Below, one piece after another: positions 31,617 through 40,423 of a DNA stretch of 64,000 bases (its first letter is position 1; each line of letters starts with the position of its first letter). This stretch comes from Bog-473 sp052140165. Lineage in GTDB: Bacteria; Actinomycetota; Acidimicrobiia; Acidimicrobiales; RAAP-2. Made by a program: the position numbers and the translations under genes. The notes under the pieces were generated by a model, which worked only from the letters and a program-made list of their open reading frames with translations, made no database searches and was not told the origin of the DNA. The stretch spans positions 14,077 through 78,076 of the forward strand of contig JBKQUM010000158.1 of assembly GCA_052140165.1 (NCBI GenBank), read 5' to 3'.

Positions 31617-32495
31617 GTGCCCGACATGCAGGGGAAGACGGTCGTCGTCACGGGTGGCAATTCCGGCATCGGCTTCGAGACAGCGGCGGCGCTGGCCGCG
31701 ATGGGGGCCCGGGTCCTGGTGACGGCCCGCAACGCCGACAAGGGTCGCGCTGCCGTCGCGGCGCTGGCGCAACGTCTCGGCGGTGAGGGGCAGCTCCAGC
31801 TCGTCGTCTTCGATCTGGCGGACCTCTCGTCGGTCCGGCGCGGGGCGGCAGAGATCCTCGAGACCGCCCCGAGGCTGGACGTGCTCGTCAACAACGCGGG
31901 CGCCGTGCTGAGCGAGCGGGCCGAGACGGTCGACGGGCTGGAGGCGACCTTCGCCACGAACCACCTCGGCCCCTTCCTGCTCACCAACCTCCTGCTGGCC
32001 CGGATCACGGAGTCGGCACCCTCGCGTATCGTCAACGTGGCCTCGATAGCGCACGCCAGCGCCCGCAAGGGGATCCCCTTCGACGACCTCCAGTCGGTGC
32101 GGCACTATGCGGGCATGCGCGTCTACGGGCAGTCGAAGCTGGCCAACATCCTCTTCACGCTCGAGCTGGCCCGGCGACTGGAGGGGAGCGGCGTCACCGC
32201 GAACTCGCTGCATCCCGGAACCGTGCGCACCGGCTACGGCGCCGACGGCGATGCACGGGGGCTGCTGGCGTTCGGCATCAAGATCAGCAGCCCCTTCTTC
32301 CTGTCCCCGGCCAAAGGGGCCCGCACGTCCATCTACCTGGCGTCCTCGCCCGACGTGGCTGGCGTCAGCGGGAAGTACTTCGTCAAGTGCCGGCCCGAGG
32401 AACCCAAGCGCTGGGCGCAGGACCCCGACGCGGCCCGGCGTCTGTGGCAGGTGAGCGAGGAGCTGGCCGGTCTCTCGCCCCAGGGTGGGTCTTGA
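31617..32495 (+). CDS. Short-chain dehydrogenase/reductase (retinol-dehydrogenase-like)
   Basis: 292 residues. NAD(P)-binding TVVVTGGNSGIGFETA (7-22), the stabilising NNAGAV (about 95), and catalytic YGQSKLAN with Ser upstream in VASIAHAS. The LHPGTVRTG motif and the tail after 220 match the retinol dehydrogenase/WWOX-like SDR group, which is common in actinobacteria. GTG at 31617 follows GAGGAGG at good spacing. The next SDR gene begins 3 bp after the stop, so both are in one operon. Substrate unknown. Confidence 0.9.
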   Translation: MPDMQGKTVVVTGGNSGIGFETAAALAAMGARVLVTARNADKGRAAVAALAQRLGGEGQLQLVVFDLADLSSVRRGAAEILETAPRLDVLVNNAGAVLSERAETVDGLEATFATNHLGPFLLTNLLLARITESAPSRIVNVASIAHASARKGIPFDDLQSVRHYAGMRVYGQSKLANILFTLELARRLEGSGVTANSLHPGTVRTGYGADGDARGLLAFGIKISSPFFLSPAKGARTSIYLASSPDVAGVSGKYFVKCRPEEPKRWAQDPDAARRLWQVSEELAGLSPQGGS

Positions 32496-32498
32496 GCC

Positions 32499-33287
32499 GT
32501 GCGGGTGCTGGTCACCGGCGCGGCGCGGGCCATCGGCCGGGCCACCGTGGAGGTGCTGGCCGCGCGGGGACACGAGGTCGTGGCGACCGCCCGTGACGTC
32601 GCCCTGCTGGCCGGCCTCCCCGCCGTCGAGGCCCTGCCGCTCGATGTCAGCGATGCCGAGTCGGTCTGCTCGGCGCTGTCGAGGGCGGGCGAGCTGGACG
32701 CCGTGGTCAACAACGCGGGCCTGACCGGCTACGGCCCGCTCGAGACGTACCCTCTCGACTCCTTCACCCGGGTGCTCGAGGTCAATACGATCGGACCCCT
32801 GCGCGTGGCCCAGGCCGTGGTGCCGTCGTGGCGCGAGCGCGGCAGCGGGGTGCTGGTCAACGTCAGCTCGGTCCAGGGCAAGATCGGCACGCCGCTCGAG
32901 GGCGCGTACGCCGCCTCGAAGCATGCGCTCGAAGCACTGTCCGAGACGCTGCACTTCGAGGTCGGGCACTTCGGGATCAGAGTCGTCATCGTCGAGCCCG
33001 GTTACATCGCTCCGGGGATGAAGCACGCCGACGACCACGCGGGCCCTGCGATCTACGCCGATCTCCACGCCCAATGGGGCGCCACGGTGGCGACGCTGAC
33101 AGGGCCGGAGGGCAGACCCGGACCCGAGGTGGTGGCGAACGCCGTGGCCGACGCCCTCGAGGATCCGTCCACCCCGCTGCGCGTCGAGGTCGGCAAGGAT
33201 GCCGCACTGGTGCTCCAGCTACGCCGCACTCTCGGTGACGCGGAGTTCGAGGCCACCATGCGGGAAGCGCTGGGGCTCACCTGGTGA
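32499..33287 (+). CDS. Short-chain dehydrogenase/reductase
   Basis: 262 residues of classical SDR form: VLVTGAARAIGRATVEVLA (cofactor motif TGxxxxIG with Ala for the usual Gly at one position), LDAVVNNAGLTGYGPLE, NVSSVQGKIGTP (catalytic Ser), YAASKHALE (Tyr and Lys) and VEPGYIAPGM. The GTG start at 32499 is 3 bp after the previous SDR. Two dissimilar SDRs in tandem, followed by EthD-like and SnoaL-like genes, read as one degradation-type operon (31617-34484). Individual reactions cannot be assigned. Confidence 0.9.
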   Translation: MRVLVTGAARAIGRATVEVLAARGHEVVATARDVALLAGLPAVEALPLDVSDAESVCSALSRAGELDAVVNNAGLTGYGPLETYPLDSFTRVLEVNTIGPLRVAQAVVPSWRERGSGVLVNVSSVQGKIGTPLEGAYAASKHALEALSETLHFEVGHFGIRVVIVEPGYIAPGMKHADDHAGPAIYADLHAQWGATVATLTGPEGRPGPEVVANAVADALEDPSTPLRVEVGKDAALVLQLRRTLGDAEFEATMREALGLTW

Positions 33288-33300
33288 AGAGGGAGGGACG

Positions 33301-34023
33301 ATGGAGAAGCTGATGTACCTGGTCTGGTTGGAACCAGGGGCCACACGGGCCGAGGTCGCGGACACCGTGCTCGGCCCGGTGGCGCGGGAGCTCCTTTCCC
33401 TCGACCCCTTGCGCCTCACCATCGACGCGTGGGACCCGGAGAGCGACATTCCGGCCCCGGTGCCCACGCCGGAGGGCGAGACCCCGCTGCATGCGCTCGT
33501 GTCCCTCTGGATCGACGCCGTCGACTACCGCGATCCCTTCGAGAAGGTGCTCGCCGGCGCTGCGGAGCACGTGGCCGGGTACGAGGTCGTCGAGTCCCTC
33601 TACCGCGACTACGGGGCGAACCAGTGGTCGGCGGCACGCGACTGGCCCGATGGCGGACGGTCACCCGGGGTCCTGACCGTCGCCCTCCTGCGGCAGCACC
33701 CCGACCTGAGCTTCGACGAGTGGATGACCAGGTGGCACACGCGGATCTCGCCCATCACCGAGGCGATCCAGCCACGCTGCCGCTACGTCCGCAACGCCGT
33801 GTTCCGGGCGGTGACCGACGGCGCGCCACCGATCAGGGGCATCGTGGAGGAGGCGTGGCCGTCCCTGGAGCACGTGACCGATCCGATGCTGTTCTACTGC
33901 GCGGACGGCGACCCGCAGCGCATGAACGAGCACGTGGCGCAGATGATCGACGAGATCACCGCCTTCACCGACCTGAGCACCTTGCGCAGTGTCACCATGA
34001 GCGAATGGATACTGAAATCGTGA
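33301..34023 (+). CDS. EthD-like dimeric alpha/beta-barrel protein
   Basis: 240 residues, apparently two ferredoxin-like half-domains. MEKLMYLVWLEPGATRAEVA starts the first, and LLRQHPDLSFDEWMTRWHTRISPI (with W-x-x-x-H) is the typical second EthD strand-helix. EthD-type proteins accompany monooxygenases and degradative operons. Their direct activity is generally unproven. GAGGGAGGGACG directly precedes the ATG at 33301 and fixes the start. The stop overlaps the next GTG by 4 bp. A possible distant relative lies at 5211-5858. Confidence 0.8.
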   Translation: MEKLMYLVWLEPGATRAEVADTVLGPVARELLSLDPLRLTIDAWDPESDIPAPVPTPEGETPLHALVSLWIDAVDYRDPFEKVLAGAAEHVAGYEVVESLYRDYGANQWSAARDWPDGGRSPGVLTVALLRQHPDLSFDEWMTRWHTRISPITEAIQPRCRYVRNAVFRAVTDGAPPIRGIVEEAWPSLEHVTDPMLFYCADGDPQRMNEHVAQMIDEITAFTDLSTLRSVTMSEWILKS

Positions 34024-34484
34024 GCAAGCCATGGAGCAGAGAGGAACTGGAGCGCGCGCACCAGCACTACATGGAGACGGCCGCCCGGTGCGCCTCGAGC
34101 GGGGAATGGCGCGACTGGGCGGACCTCTTCACCGACGACGCGGTCTACCTCGAGCACACGTTCGGCACCTTCCACGGACCCGACGAGATTTACGAGTGGA
34201 TCGCACCCCTCATGGCGGAGTGGCCGAACCGCGCCATGAACTCGTTCCCGCATTCGTGGTGCGTGTGCGACGAGGAGCGGGGCTGGTGGATCTGCCGGAT
34301 TGAGAACCGGATGCAGGACCCGGGGGACGGGTCGGTGCATCAGGCCCACAACATCACCGTCCTCCACTACGCCGGCGACATGCACTTCTCCTACGAGGAG
34401 GACGCGTACAACCCGGCCAGCTTCGGTCCCATGATCGAGGCCTGGACGGAGGCGGTCGCCGCCAACGGTGGCGCCCCGGCGTAG
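34020..34484 (+). CDS. SnoaL-like / NTF2-fold protein
   Basis: 154 residues: WSREELERAHQHYMETAARC, then WADLFTDDAVYLEHTFGTFHGPDEIYEWI, a classic SnoaL/NTF2 cone with a D-D-A-x-Y motif and strands ending VLHYAGDMHFSYEEDAYNP. These folds serve as cyclases, isomerases or hydratases; substrate unknown. GTG at 34020 overlaps the upstream stop (GTGA). ATG at 34005 would add five residues. It ends 17 bp from the convergent mptB gene and is the last gene of the SDR-EthD operon. Confidence 0.82.
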   Translation: MSKPWSREELERAHQHYMETAARCASSGEWRDWADLFTDDAVYLEHTFGTFHGPDEIYEWIAPLMAEWPNRAMNSFPHSWCVCDEERGWWICRIENRMQDPGDGSVHQAHNITVLHYAGDMHFSYEEDAYNPASFGPMIEAWTEAVAANGGAPA

Positions 34485-34500
34485 TGCGCGGCGACCGGGC

Positions 34501-36222
34501 TCAGGTCGCCGCGGCGGGGCCCGCGCCGGCCAGCACGCCACCCCCGAGCCGGGGGCCGCGCTGCGTGCCGTCGTCGTCACCCGAGGAGAGGTGGGGCAGC
34601 CGTGCCTGACCTCGTGCCCGGGAGAACTGCCCGAGCGGCATGATGGCGATCGCCAGGAGCATGGCCACGAGGAGCAGGTCGGGCACGAAGAAGGTGTGGA
34701 TCATCCGCTCGTAGATGTTGTGCACCGTCGTCAGCCCGGCGAAGGCCCAGAACGTGCTGATCGCGATGAGGGCCGTCCGGAGACGTCCGTAGGCGGCGGG
34801 AGCCAGCACGACCACCCCCCACGTCACGTACCAGGACCAGACGATCGGCCCCAACAACGCGAGCACCAGCAACGTGAGGCCGAGGCAGAGGACCACGCCG
34901 TCCCGGGGGGAGCGCAGGAGGAGCCGGTACCCGACGTAGACGGCGATCAGCAATCCGAGCACCATGAAGACGGGCCGCGCGTCCATGGTCGAGACCGGCA
35001 TTTGCAGCACGTGGCTGAAGATGGAGACCCCGCGCGCCAGCACGTTGACTGGTGTGACCCCGGTGAACGACGCGTCCGCGGTGGAGGTCGTGCGCACCCA
35101 ACCCCACCCCGTCCCCGACGCGAGCGCCATCACCTCCATGGTGGCCAGGGCGATCACCCCGGCGAGGGCGGTGTGGGCGATGCGACGGCGCGTGGACGCG
35201 GCAGGGCCGGCCCAGACCCAGCCCAAGAAGAGCACGCCAAGCGCGGCAGGGGACTTCACTCCCGCCGCGAGCGCGCACAGAATCACACCGGGAACGGTGC
35301 CGAAGCGTTTCGCCACGGCCAGGCCCGCGACCAGAAGCCCCACCATCAGGGCGTCGTTGTGGTCTCCGGCGAGCAATGACAAGAGGACGAGCGGCGATCC
35401 CGCCCCCAGCAGCACGGCGTGCGCAGGATCGCGCTTGAGCGAGCGGGCCAGCGTCGGCGTTGCGGCGACCATCAGGGCGATCCCCGCGACCTCGAGAAGG
35501 CGGAGAAGCACGAGGTCAGCCAGTATCTGGTGGCCGGAGGCCTGGTCGAGGGCCCCGTCGACCGTGAGAAAGGTCGGGCCGTACGGTGACTCGGTGCCCG
35601 ACCACACCGAGTCGGCCAGCTGATTGAACGGCGTGGCGCCGAGCACGTTGGGCCCGTAGGAGTACGGGTTGATGTGGTGGCTGACCATCTCGCCCTGTGC
35701 GGCGTAGGTGTAGACGTCGCGGCTGAACAGCGGCGGCGCCAGCAACAGCGGCACGGCCCAGATCATGACGACCAGCACGACGCGCTTCACGGGCAAGCCG
35801 TTGTGCCGCTTCAGGTGGCCCAGGAACCCGACCCAGACGCGGGTGAGCAGGATGAGGCCGCCGAAGACAAGCGCCAGCGAGGCGACGGGAGGCAACGCAT
35901 CGTTCGTGCCCTGCGACCCGAAGAGACCACCGGGCATGCCGAAGAACCACGCACCGGGGAGGTGGGTCTCGAAGGACTGGCCACCGAGCACCGAACCGAC
36001 GACGATCGCGGTCGTGCCGACGAGCCCGAGGACGGCGGTGCGCGCCATCGAGAGCCGAACCATCGGTTGCACGGGCGCGTCGGTGCCGGTGGTCTCGGAG
36101 GGTGTCGTGGCGTCGGTGGCTGCGCTCGGGGGCACGAGGTCTATCGGGGCTTCCTTACCTGAGTTCCCGGGGCGGGTGCCGCGGGTGCCAAAAACTTCAT
36201 GAAACTGCAGTGATTCTGTCAT
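34501..36222 (-). CDS. mptB: Alpha-1,6-mannosyltransferase, MptB-like
   Basis: 573-residue polytopic membrane glycosyltransferase (GT-C fold) that uses polyprenyl-phosphomannose to build the alpha-1,6-mannan core of lipomannan and related glycans. A long cytosolic N-terminus (about 55 residues) precedes 12-13 TM helices. The GT-C acidic loop is visible as FSRDVYTYAAQGEMVSHHIN, followed by NPYSYGPNVLG and SPYGPTF, the signature of MptA/MptB. AGDHNDALMVG is another conserved block. ATG at 36222. It is divergent from sqdB with 126 bp between starts, so envelope glycolipid functions cluster here. Confidence 0.85.
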   Translation of the reverse strand: MTESLQFHEVFGTRGTRPGNSGKEAPIDLVPPSAATDATTPSETTGTDAPVQPMVRLSMARTAVLGLVGTTAIVVGSVLGGQSFETHLPGAWFFGMPGGLFGSQGTNDALPPVASLALVFGGLILLTRVWVGFLGHLKRHNGLPVKRVVLVVMIWAVPLLLAPPLFSRDVYTYAAQGEMVSHHINPYSYGPNVLGATPFNQLADSVWSGTESPYGPTFLTVDGALDQASGHQILADLVLLRLLEVAGIALMVAATPTLARSLKRDPAHAVLLGAGSPLVLLSLLAGDHNDALMVGLLVAGLAVAKRFGTVPGVILCALAAGVKSPAALGVLFLGWVWAGPAASTRRRIAHTALAGVIALATMEVMALASGTGWGWVRTTSTADASFTGVTPVNVLARGVSIFSHVLQMPVSTMDARPVFMVLGLLIAVYVGYRLLLRSPRDGVVLCLGLTLLVLALLGPIVWSWYVTWGVVVLAPAAYGRLRTALIAISTFWAFAGLTTVHNIYERMIHTFFVPDLLLVAMLLAIAIMPLGQFSRARGQARLPHLSSGDDDGTQRGPRLGGGVLAGAGPAAAT

Positions 36223-36301
36223 ACCTGTGGCGCAATTTGGGCCCGAAACCTTCCCTGACGGGATTCTCAGGACTGTCCCAGGCTACAAGGGGAAACTCTT
36301 C

Positions 36302-36333
36302 CTGTCACGGATGTGAAATCCGGCTGTCACGGA
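36302..36333. promoter_or_regulatory. Direct repeat upstream of sqdB
   Basis: The 10-mer CTGTCACGGA occurs at 36302-36311 and again at 36324-36333, a spacing of 22 bp or two helical turns, ending 15 bp before the sqdB GTG. Such phasing is typical of a regulator bound on one face of DNA. It lies in the shared mptB-sqdB intergenic region. No regulator is identified. Confidence 0.35.
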
Positions 36334-36348
36334 AACGGAAGGTGTCAG

Positions 36349-37554
36349 GTGCGAGTTCTGGTTCTCGGGGGTGACGGGTATCTGGGCTGGCCGACTGCGC
36401 TGCATCTTTCCAGGGCCGGCTACGACGTGGGGGTCGCGGACAACTTCGCCCGCCGGGGCTACGACCTGGAAATGGGAGTCGACTCCCTGGTCCCGATCGC
36501 CTCGCTGCACCGGCGTGTCGAGCGCTGGGAGGAGGTCTCGGGCAAGCGCCTCGACGTGTTCATCGGAGACCTGACCGAGGACGAGTTCGTCTACGACATG
36601 GTGGGCAGCTTCCGGCCCGACGCCATCGTCCACTTCGCCGAGCAACGCAGCGCTCCCTACTCCATGGTCGACCGCAAGCATGCGGTCTACACCCAGGTCA
36701 ACAACGTCGTGGGCACGTTGAACCTGCTCTATGCCATCGCCGAGGTCGACCCGTCGATCCACCTCGTCAAGCTCGGCACGATGGGGGAGTACGGCACGCC
36801 CAACATCGACATCGAAGAGGGCTACATCGAGATCACCCACCGTGGGCGCACCGACGTCCTGCCCTTCCCCAAGCAGCCGGGGAGCTTCTACCACCTCTCC
36901 AAGGTCCACGACAGCCACAACATCGCGTTCTGCTGCCGGGCCTGGGGCCTCCGATCCACCGATCTCAACCAGGGAGTGGTGTACGGGCAGTCGACGCCCG
37001 AGACCACCCTGCACGCGGACCTGGCGACCCGCTTCGACTACGACGCTGTCTTCGGCACGGTGTTGAACCGGTTCGTGATCCAGGCGGCGGCCGGAGAGCC
37101 CCTCACCGTGTACGGCAAGGGCGGCCAGACGCGCGGGTTCCTCGACATCCGCGACACGCTCGCCTGCGTGGAGCTCGCGATCCGGACTCCGGCCAACGCC
37201 GGGGAATTCCGCGTCTTCAACCAGTTCACGGAGTCGTTCTCGGTGCTCGAGCTGGCGCAGAAGGTCTCCCACGCGGTCGGCGGGGCCGAGATCGTGCACC
37301 TCGACGACCCGCGGGTCGAGCTCGAGGAGCACTACTACCGGGCGGCACACACCAAGCTCCTCGACCTGGGTCTGCTGCCCTTCCTGCTCGGGGACGAGCT
37401 GCTGGCCGACCTCCTGTCCATCGCACGCGCGCACATCGGCCGGCTCGAGCGGTCGGCCCTGCAGCCGAAGGTACTGTGGCGCTCCACGTCGAGCAGCATC
37501 ACCCGCACCGAGAGGCCGCACAGCGACGACTCCCCATCGGAGCACCCCCACTGA
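36349..37554 (+). CDS. sqdB: UDP-sulfoquinovose synthase (SqdB/SQD1)
   Basis: 401 residues. Converts UDP-glucose and sulfite to UDP-sulfoquinovose, the head-group donor for the sulfolipid SQDG. Extended-SDR fold with LGGDGYLGWPTALHLS (6-21, NAD). Blocks nearly specific to SQD1 follow: FAEQRSAPYSM, VKLGTMGEYGTPNIDIEEGY (catalytic Thr), FPKQPGSFYHLSKVHDSHN (Tyr and Lys), STDLNQGVVYG, YGKGGQTRGFLDIRDT and EFRVFNQFTE. The 25-residue Ser/Thr-rich tail is extra. GTG at 36349 has GGAAGG about 6 bp upstream; a GTG at 36313 is possible. The SQDG transferase gene sqdX is not in the window. Confidence 0.93.
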   Translation: MRVLVLGGDGYLGWPTALHLSRAGYDVGVADNFARRGYDLEMGVDSLVPIASLHRRVERWEEVSGKRLDVFIGDLTEDEFVYDMVGSFRPDAIVHFAEQRSAPYSMVDRKHAVYTQVNNVVGTLNLLYAIAEVDPSIHLVKLGTMGEYGTPNIDIEEGYIEITHRGRTDVLPFPKQPGSFYHLSKVHDSHNIAFCCRAWGLRSTDLNQGVVYGQSTPETTLHADLATRFDYDAVFGTVLNRFVIQAAAGEPLTVYGKGGQTRGFLDIRDTLACVELAIRTPANAGEFRVFNQFTESFSVLELAQKVSHAVGGAEIVHLDDPRVELEEHYYRAAHTKLLDLGLLPFLLGDELLADLLSIARAHIGRLERSALQPKVLWRSTSSSITRTERPHSDDSPSEHPH

Positions 37555-37668
37555 GCCTTTGAGTGTGTTCCCAGGGCAACGGGCTAGCTTTCGCCGCTTG
37601 GGCCCGCCCACGCCGATCCCTCCACCAGGGCGCAGGCACCCGAACTCCCGGAAGGCTTCCCTTCGCCA

Positions 37669-40410
37669 GTGAACCGACTCCGAGCACTCAGCGGACCGCT
37701 GTGGCCCTACGTCGTGCTGGTCGCCATCCCGACGGCCGCCTTCGTGCTGCCGGATCTCCTCGGCGGGCACCTGCTCATCACGGGCGACAACCTGCAGCAG
37801 AACTACCCGCTGCGCGTCCTGGTCGGCTCTATGCTGCGGCACGGGCAGCTGCCCTTCTGGAATCAGTACATCTTCAGCGGCACGCCGCTGATGGCCGATT
37901 TCAACGCGGGGGCGTTCTACCCCCTCACGGGATTGTTCGCCGTCATGCCGGACCGGGCGGCCTGGATCGCCACCGAGGTCATCGTGTACTCCGCGATCGG
38001 CGTCGGGATGTACGTCTTCCTGCGCGCGCTGGCTCTCTCCAGGGTGGCATGCCTCCTCGGCGCGGCCACGTTCGCGTTCGCCGGGCCTGTCCTGAGCCAG
38101 GTCAACCACGTGGACATGAGCGAGGGCTTCGTGGCCATCCCCTGGATGCTCCTGGCCGTGCTGCACATCGTCCGTGACGGTCGGTGGCGCTGGTCGGTCC
38201 TTCTCGGCATCGCCTTCGCGACGGTCATCCTCGCGGGCGCGCCCGAGGCCATGCTCGACGAGGCGCTCCTGATCGTCGCCTTCGCCGTCATGTCGGCCGG
38301 CCTGAGCAGAGAACGCTGGTGGCGAGTGCTCTCGAGATGCGCCGCCGGGGCGGTGCTGGCCCTGTCGCTGGCCGCCATCCAATGGTTGCCGGGGCTCGAA
38401 GCGATCCGCAGCTCGCAGCGGGGGAGCGGCGTGATCGCCGCCGCGGGGAGCTACCCCGGGCCGTTCGGCATCTTCGCGCTGGTCCCCTACCTCGACGGCG
38501 GGTACGGGCATCTCGGCGAGGCGCAGTTCTTCAGTCAGTACAACCTGCCCGAGGTCGGCATCTACCTCGGGATCCTGCCCCTGATCGCGCTGGTGACCCT
38601 GCTCCGACCGGGGTGGCCGAGCCGGATTGGCGCGCGCGACAGGCTCACGTGGTACGTCGTCGGGCTGTTCGGCCTCCTGCTCGCCCTCGGCTCCAACACG
38701 CCGCTGGAGCATCTGTTCAACGCCCTGCCGCTCTACGGCCATCAACGCCTGCAGAGCCGCAACATGGTGACCGTGGCCACCGCGGTCTGCGTCCTGTTCG
38801 CAGGCTGGATCGACCGCACGGACACACCGCGGCCGAAGAGCCCACTGAACCGCTACGACCGGATCATGGCCCTGGTGCCGTTCGGCATCGTGGCCGCCCT
38901 CTCCATCTGGGCCCAGGTGGCCACCGGCTCCCTCGTCCGTGTGTTCGCCGGCGTGTCGGCCAGCCCTGAGGTCACCGTGACCGTCCGCGAGGCGAGCATC
39001 ATCGCCCTGGCCTTCTGTGCCGGCGCGGCCGCCGTCGTGTGGATCCGGCCCTACATCCGGCGGCTCCACTGGGTGCAGCTGGCCGCGGTCTTCGTGGCGA
39101 TCGACCTCGGGGTGATGGCCGGGACGAGCCAGCTCACCCAGGTACCCCCCAACGACCTCGTCAGCGGGACGACGCCGGTCCAGCAGCTGATGGCGGCCCA
39201 CCTGGCGCCCGGGGCGCGCATGGTCAACTACGACCCCCAGACCTACGACAGCTGGCCCGACAGCCCTCAGGGTGTGCCGGACCTCAACATCGTCGCCGGG
39301 CTGCCGTCGGTCTCCGGCTACGCGTCCATCGTCAACGGCAACTACGAGTCGGTCACCCACACCCACGAGCAGGACGACCTCGACATCGGCCAGCTGGCGT
39401 CAGGCACCTTGGACCGGCTCGACCTCCGCGAGGTCGTCACCCTGCCCGAGTACTTCCTCGTACCGCTCCAGTCCACGCCCACCTCCGTGGGCGACATCCG
39501 CCAGTTGTCCGAGGGCATCGGTGCCGACGCCGTCCTCCCCCGGGGGTACGGGGCTGACTACAACGAGACCGCGTACCCCTTCTACCCCGCGCCCCGGCCC
39601 ACCCTGCGCACGGGACAGACCGCCTCGTGGTTCTTCGGGGAGTCGCTCCAGCCCGACTCGGTCACCCTGCTCCTGACGCATGCGGCAGGACCGGGCACCG
39701 TCGTACGCTTCGGCGCGCTGGGCGCGGACGGGCAGACCCACTGGGGCGACCCGGTGCCCGTGGCCGAGGGGTCGCAGAGCGTGACGGGACGGCTCCCAGG
39801 AGGCAGTGCGGTCGGCGCATCGGTCCGTGTCGACGCCGGCTCCCTCCCGCCGTACGTGGGGATCGTGACCGTGGCCGGCCGCCCCTACGAACTCGGCGGC
39901 GCGCTCTCCGGGACGATCGTGCCCGGACCGTGGAACCTGGCCGGCTTGTCGCAGGGCTACGCGGTGTTCACCCTGCGCAAACCACCCACGCCGATCTCGG
40001 CCACCACGGCCGGGGGCCGGCAACTGCCGGTCGAGGTCATCTCGAGCACGACGAAGTCCGAGGAGATCCGCGTCGACGCGCCGACCGCGGCGACGGTCCT
40101 CCGCTCCGTCGCCTGGGACTCGGGATGGAGGGGCTCCGTCTCCGTCAACGGGGGCAAGGCGCACAGCATCCCGCTCAATTCGGTCGACCTGGTCCAGGAG
40201 GTCCACATCCCGCCCGGACACGACCTCGTCATGTTCCACTACGAGCCGCGGCACCTGCTGCTGGCGAGCATCCTCAGCCTCGGCGCCTCCGGTTTCTTGG
40301 TCGTCCTTCTCGGCGTGTGGCTCGTGCGCCGGCGGCGGTCGGTGGGCGAGGCCGAGGCCCCTGACGCGTCGGCGGTGATCGCGGCGGACACGCCGGAGCG
40401 CGTCGGCTGA
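37669..40410 (+). CDS. YfhO-like polytopic membrane protein
   Basis: 913 residues. The first about 490 hold around 12 membrane helices, a soluble extracytoplasmic domain of about 380 residues follows, and one C-terminal TM helix (LLASILSLGASGFLVVLLG) ends in a basic tail. Blocks GDNLQQNYPLRVLV, LPFWNQYIFSGTPLMADFNAG and NGNYESVTHTH are typical of YfhO/GT-C-like proteins, thought to transfer sugars from lipid carriers to envelope polymers. The D-N-L-Q-Q motif in loop 1 corresponds to the acidic GT-C loop. GTG at 37669. It lies 114 bp after sqdB on the same strand, consistent with a glycolipid or teichoic-type role; that is inference. Confidence 0.8.
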   Translation: MNRLRALSGPLWPYVVLVAIPTAAFVLPDLLGGHLLITGDNLQQNYPLRVLVGSMLRHGQLPFWNQYIFSGTPLMADFNAGAFYPLTGLFAVMPDRAAWIATEVIVYSAIGVGMYVFLRALALSRVACLLGAATFAFAGPVLSQVNHVDMSEGFVAIPWMLLAVLHIVRDGRWRWSVLLGIAFATVILAGAPEAMLDEALLIVAFAVMSAGLSRERWWRVLSRCAAGAVLALSLAAIQWLPGLEAIRSSQRGSGVIAAAGSYPGPFGIFALVPYLDGGYGHLGEAQFFSQYNLPEVGIYLGILPLIALVTLLRPGWPSRIGARDRLTWYVVGLFGLLLALGSNTPLEHLFNALPLYGHQRLQSRNMVTVATAVCVLFAGWIDRTDTPRPKSPLNRYDRIMALVPFGIVAALSIWAQVATGSLVRVFAGVSASPEVTVTVREASIIALAFCAGAAAVVWIRPYIRRLHWVQLAAVFVAIDLGVMAGTSQLTQVPPNDLVSGTTPVQQLMAAHLAPGARMVNYDPQTYDSWPDSPQGVPDLNIVAGLPSVSGYASIVNGNYESVTHTHEQDDLDIGQLASGTLDRLDLREVVTLPEYFLVPLQSTPTSVGDIRQLSEGIGADAVLPRGYGADYNETAYPFYPAPRPTLRTGQTASWFFGESLQPDSVTLLLTHAAGPGTVVRFGALGADGQTHWGDPVPVAEGSQSVTGRLPGGSAVGASVRVDAGSLPPYVGIVTVAGRPYELGGALSGTIVPGPWNLAGLSQGYAVFTLRKPPTPISATTAGGRQLPVEVISSTTKSEEIRVDAPTAATVLRSVAWDSGWRGSVSVNGGKAHSIPLNSVDLVQEVHIPPGHDLVMFHYEPRHLLLASILSLGASGFLVVLLGVWLVRRRRSVGEAEAPDASAVIAADTPERVG

Positions 40411-40423
40411 GAGGGTCCCACCC

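Noticed and set aside
29787..33074. A 1095-codon minus-strand open frame opposite the sulfatase and SDR genes
   Set aside because: High-GC antisense shadow: low-complexity Arg/Gly/Val/His composition, with real sulfatase and SDR motifs on the plus strand. The same applies to long antisense frames at 36283-39366, 39400-42120, 24958-27687 and 12274-14940.
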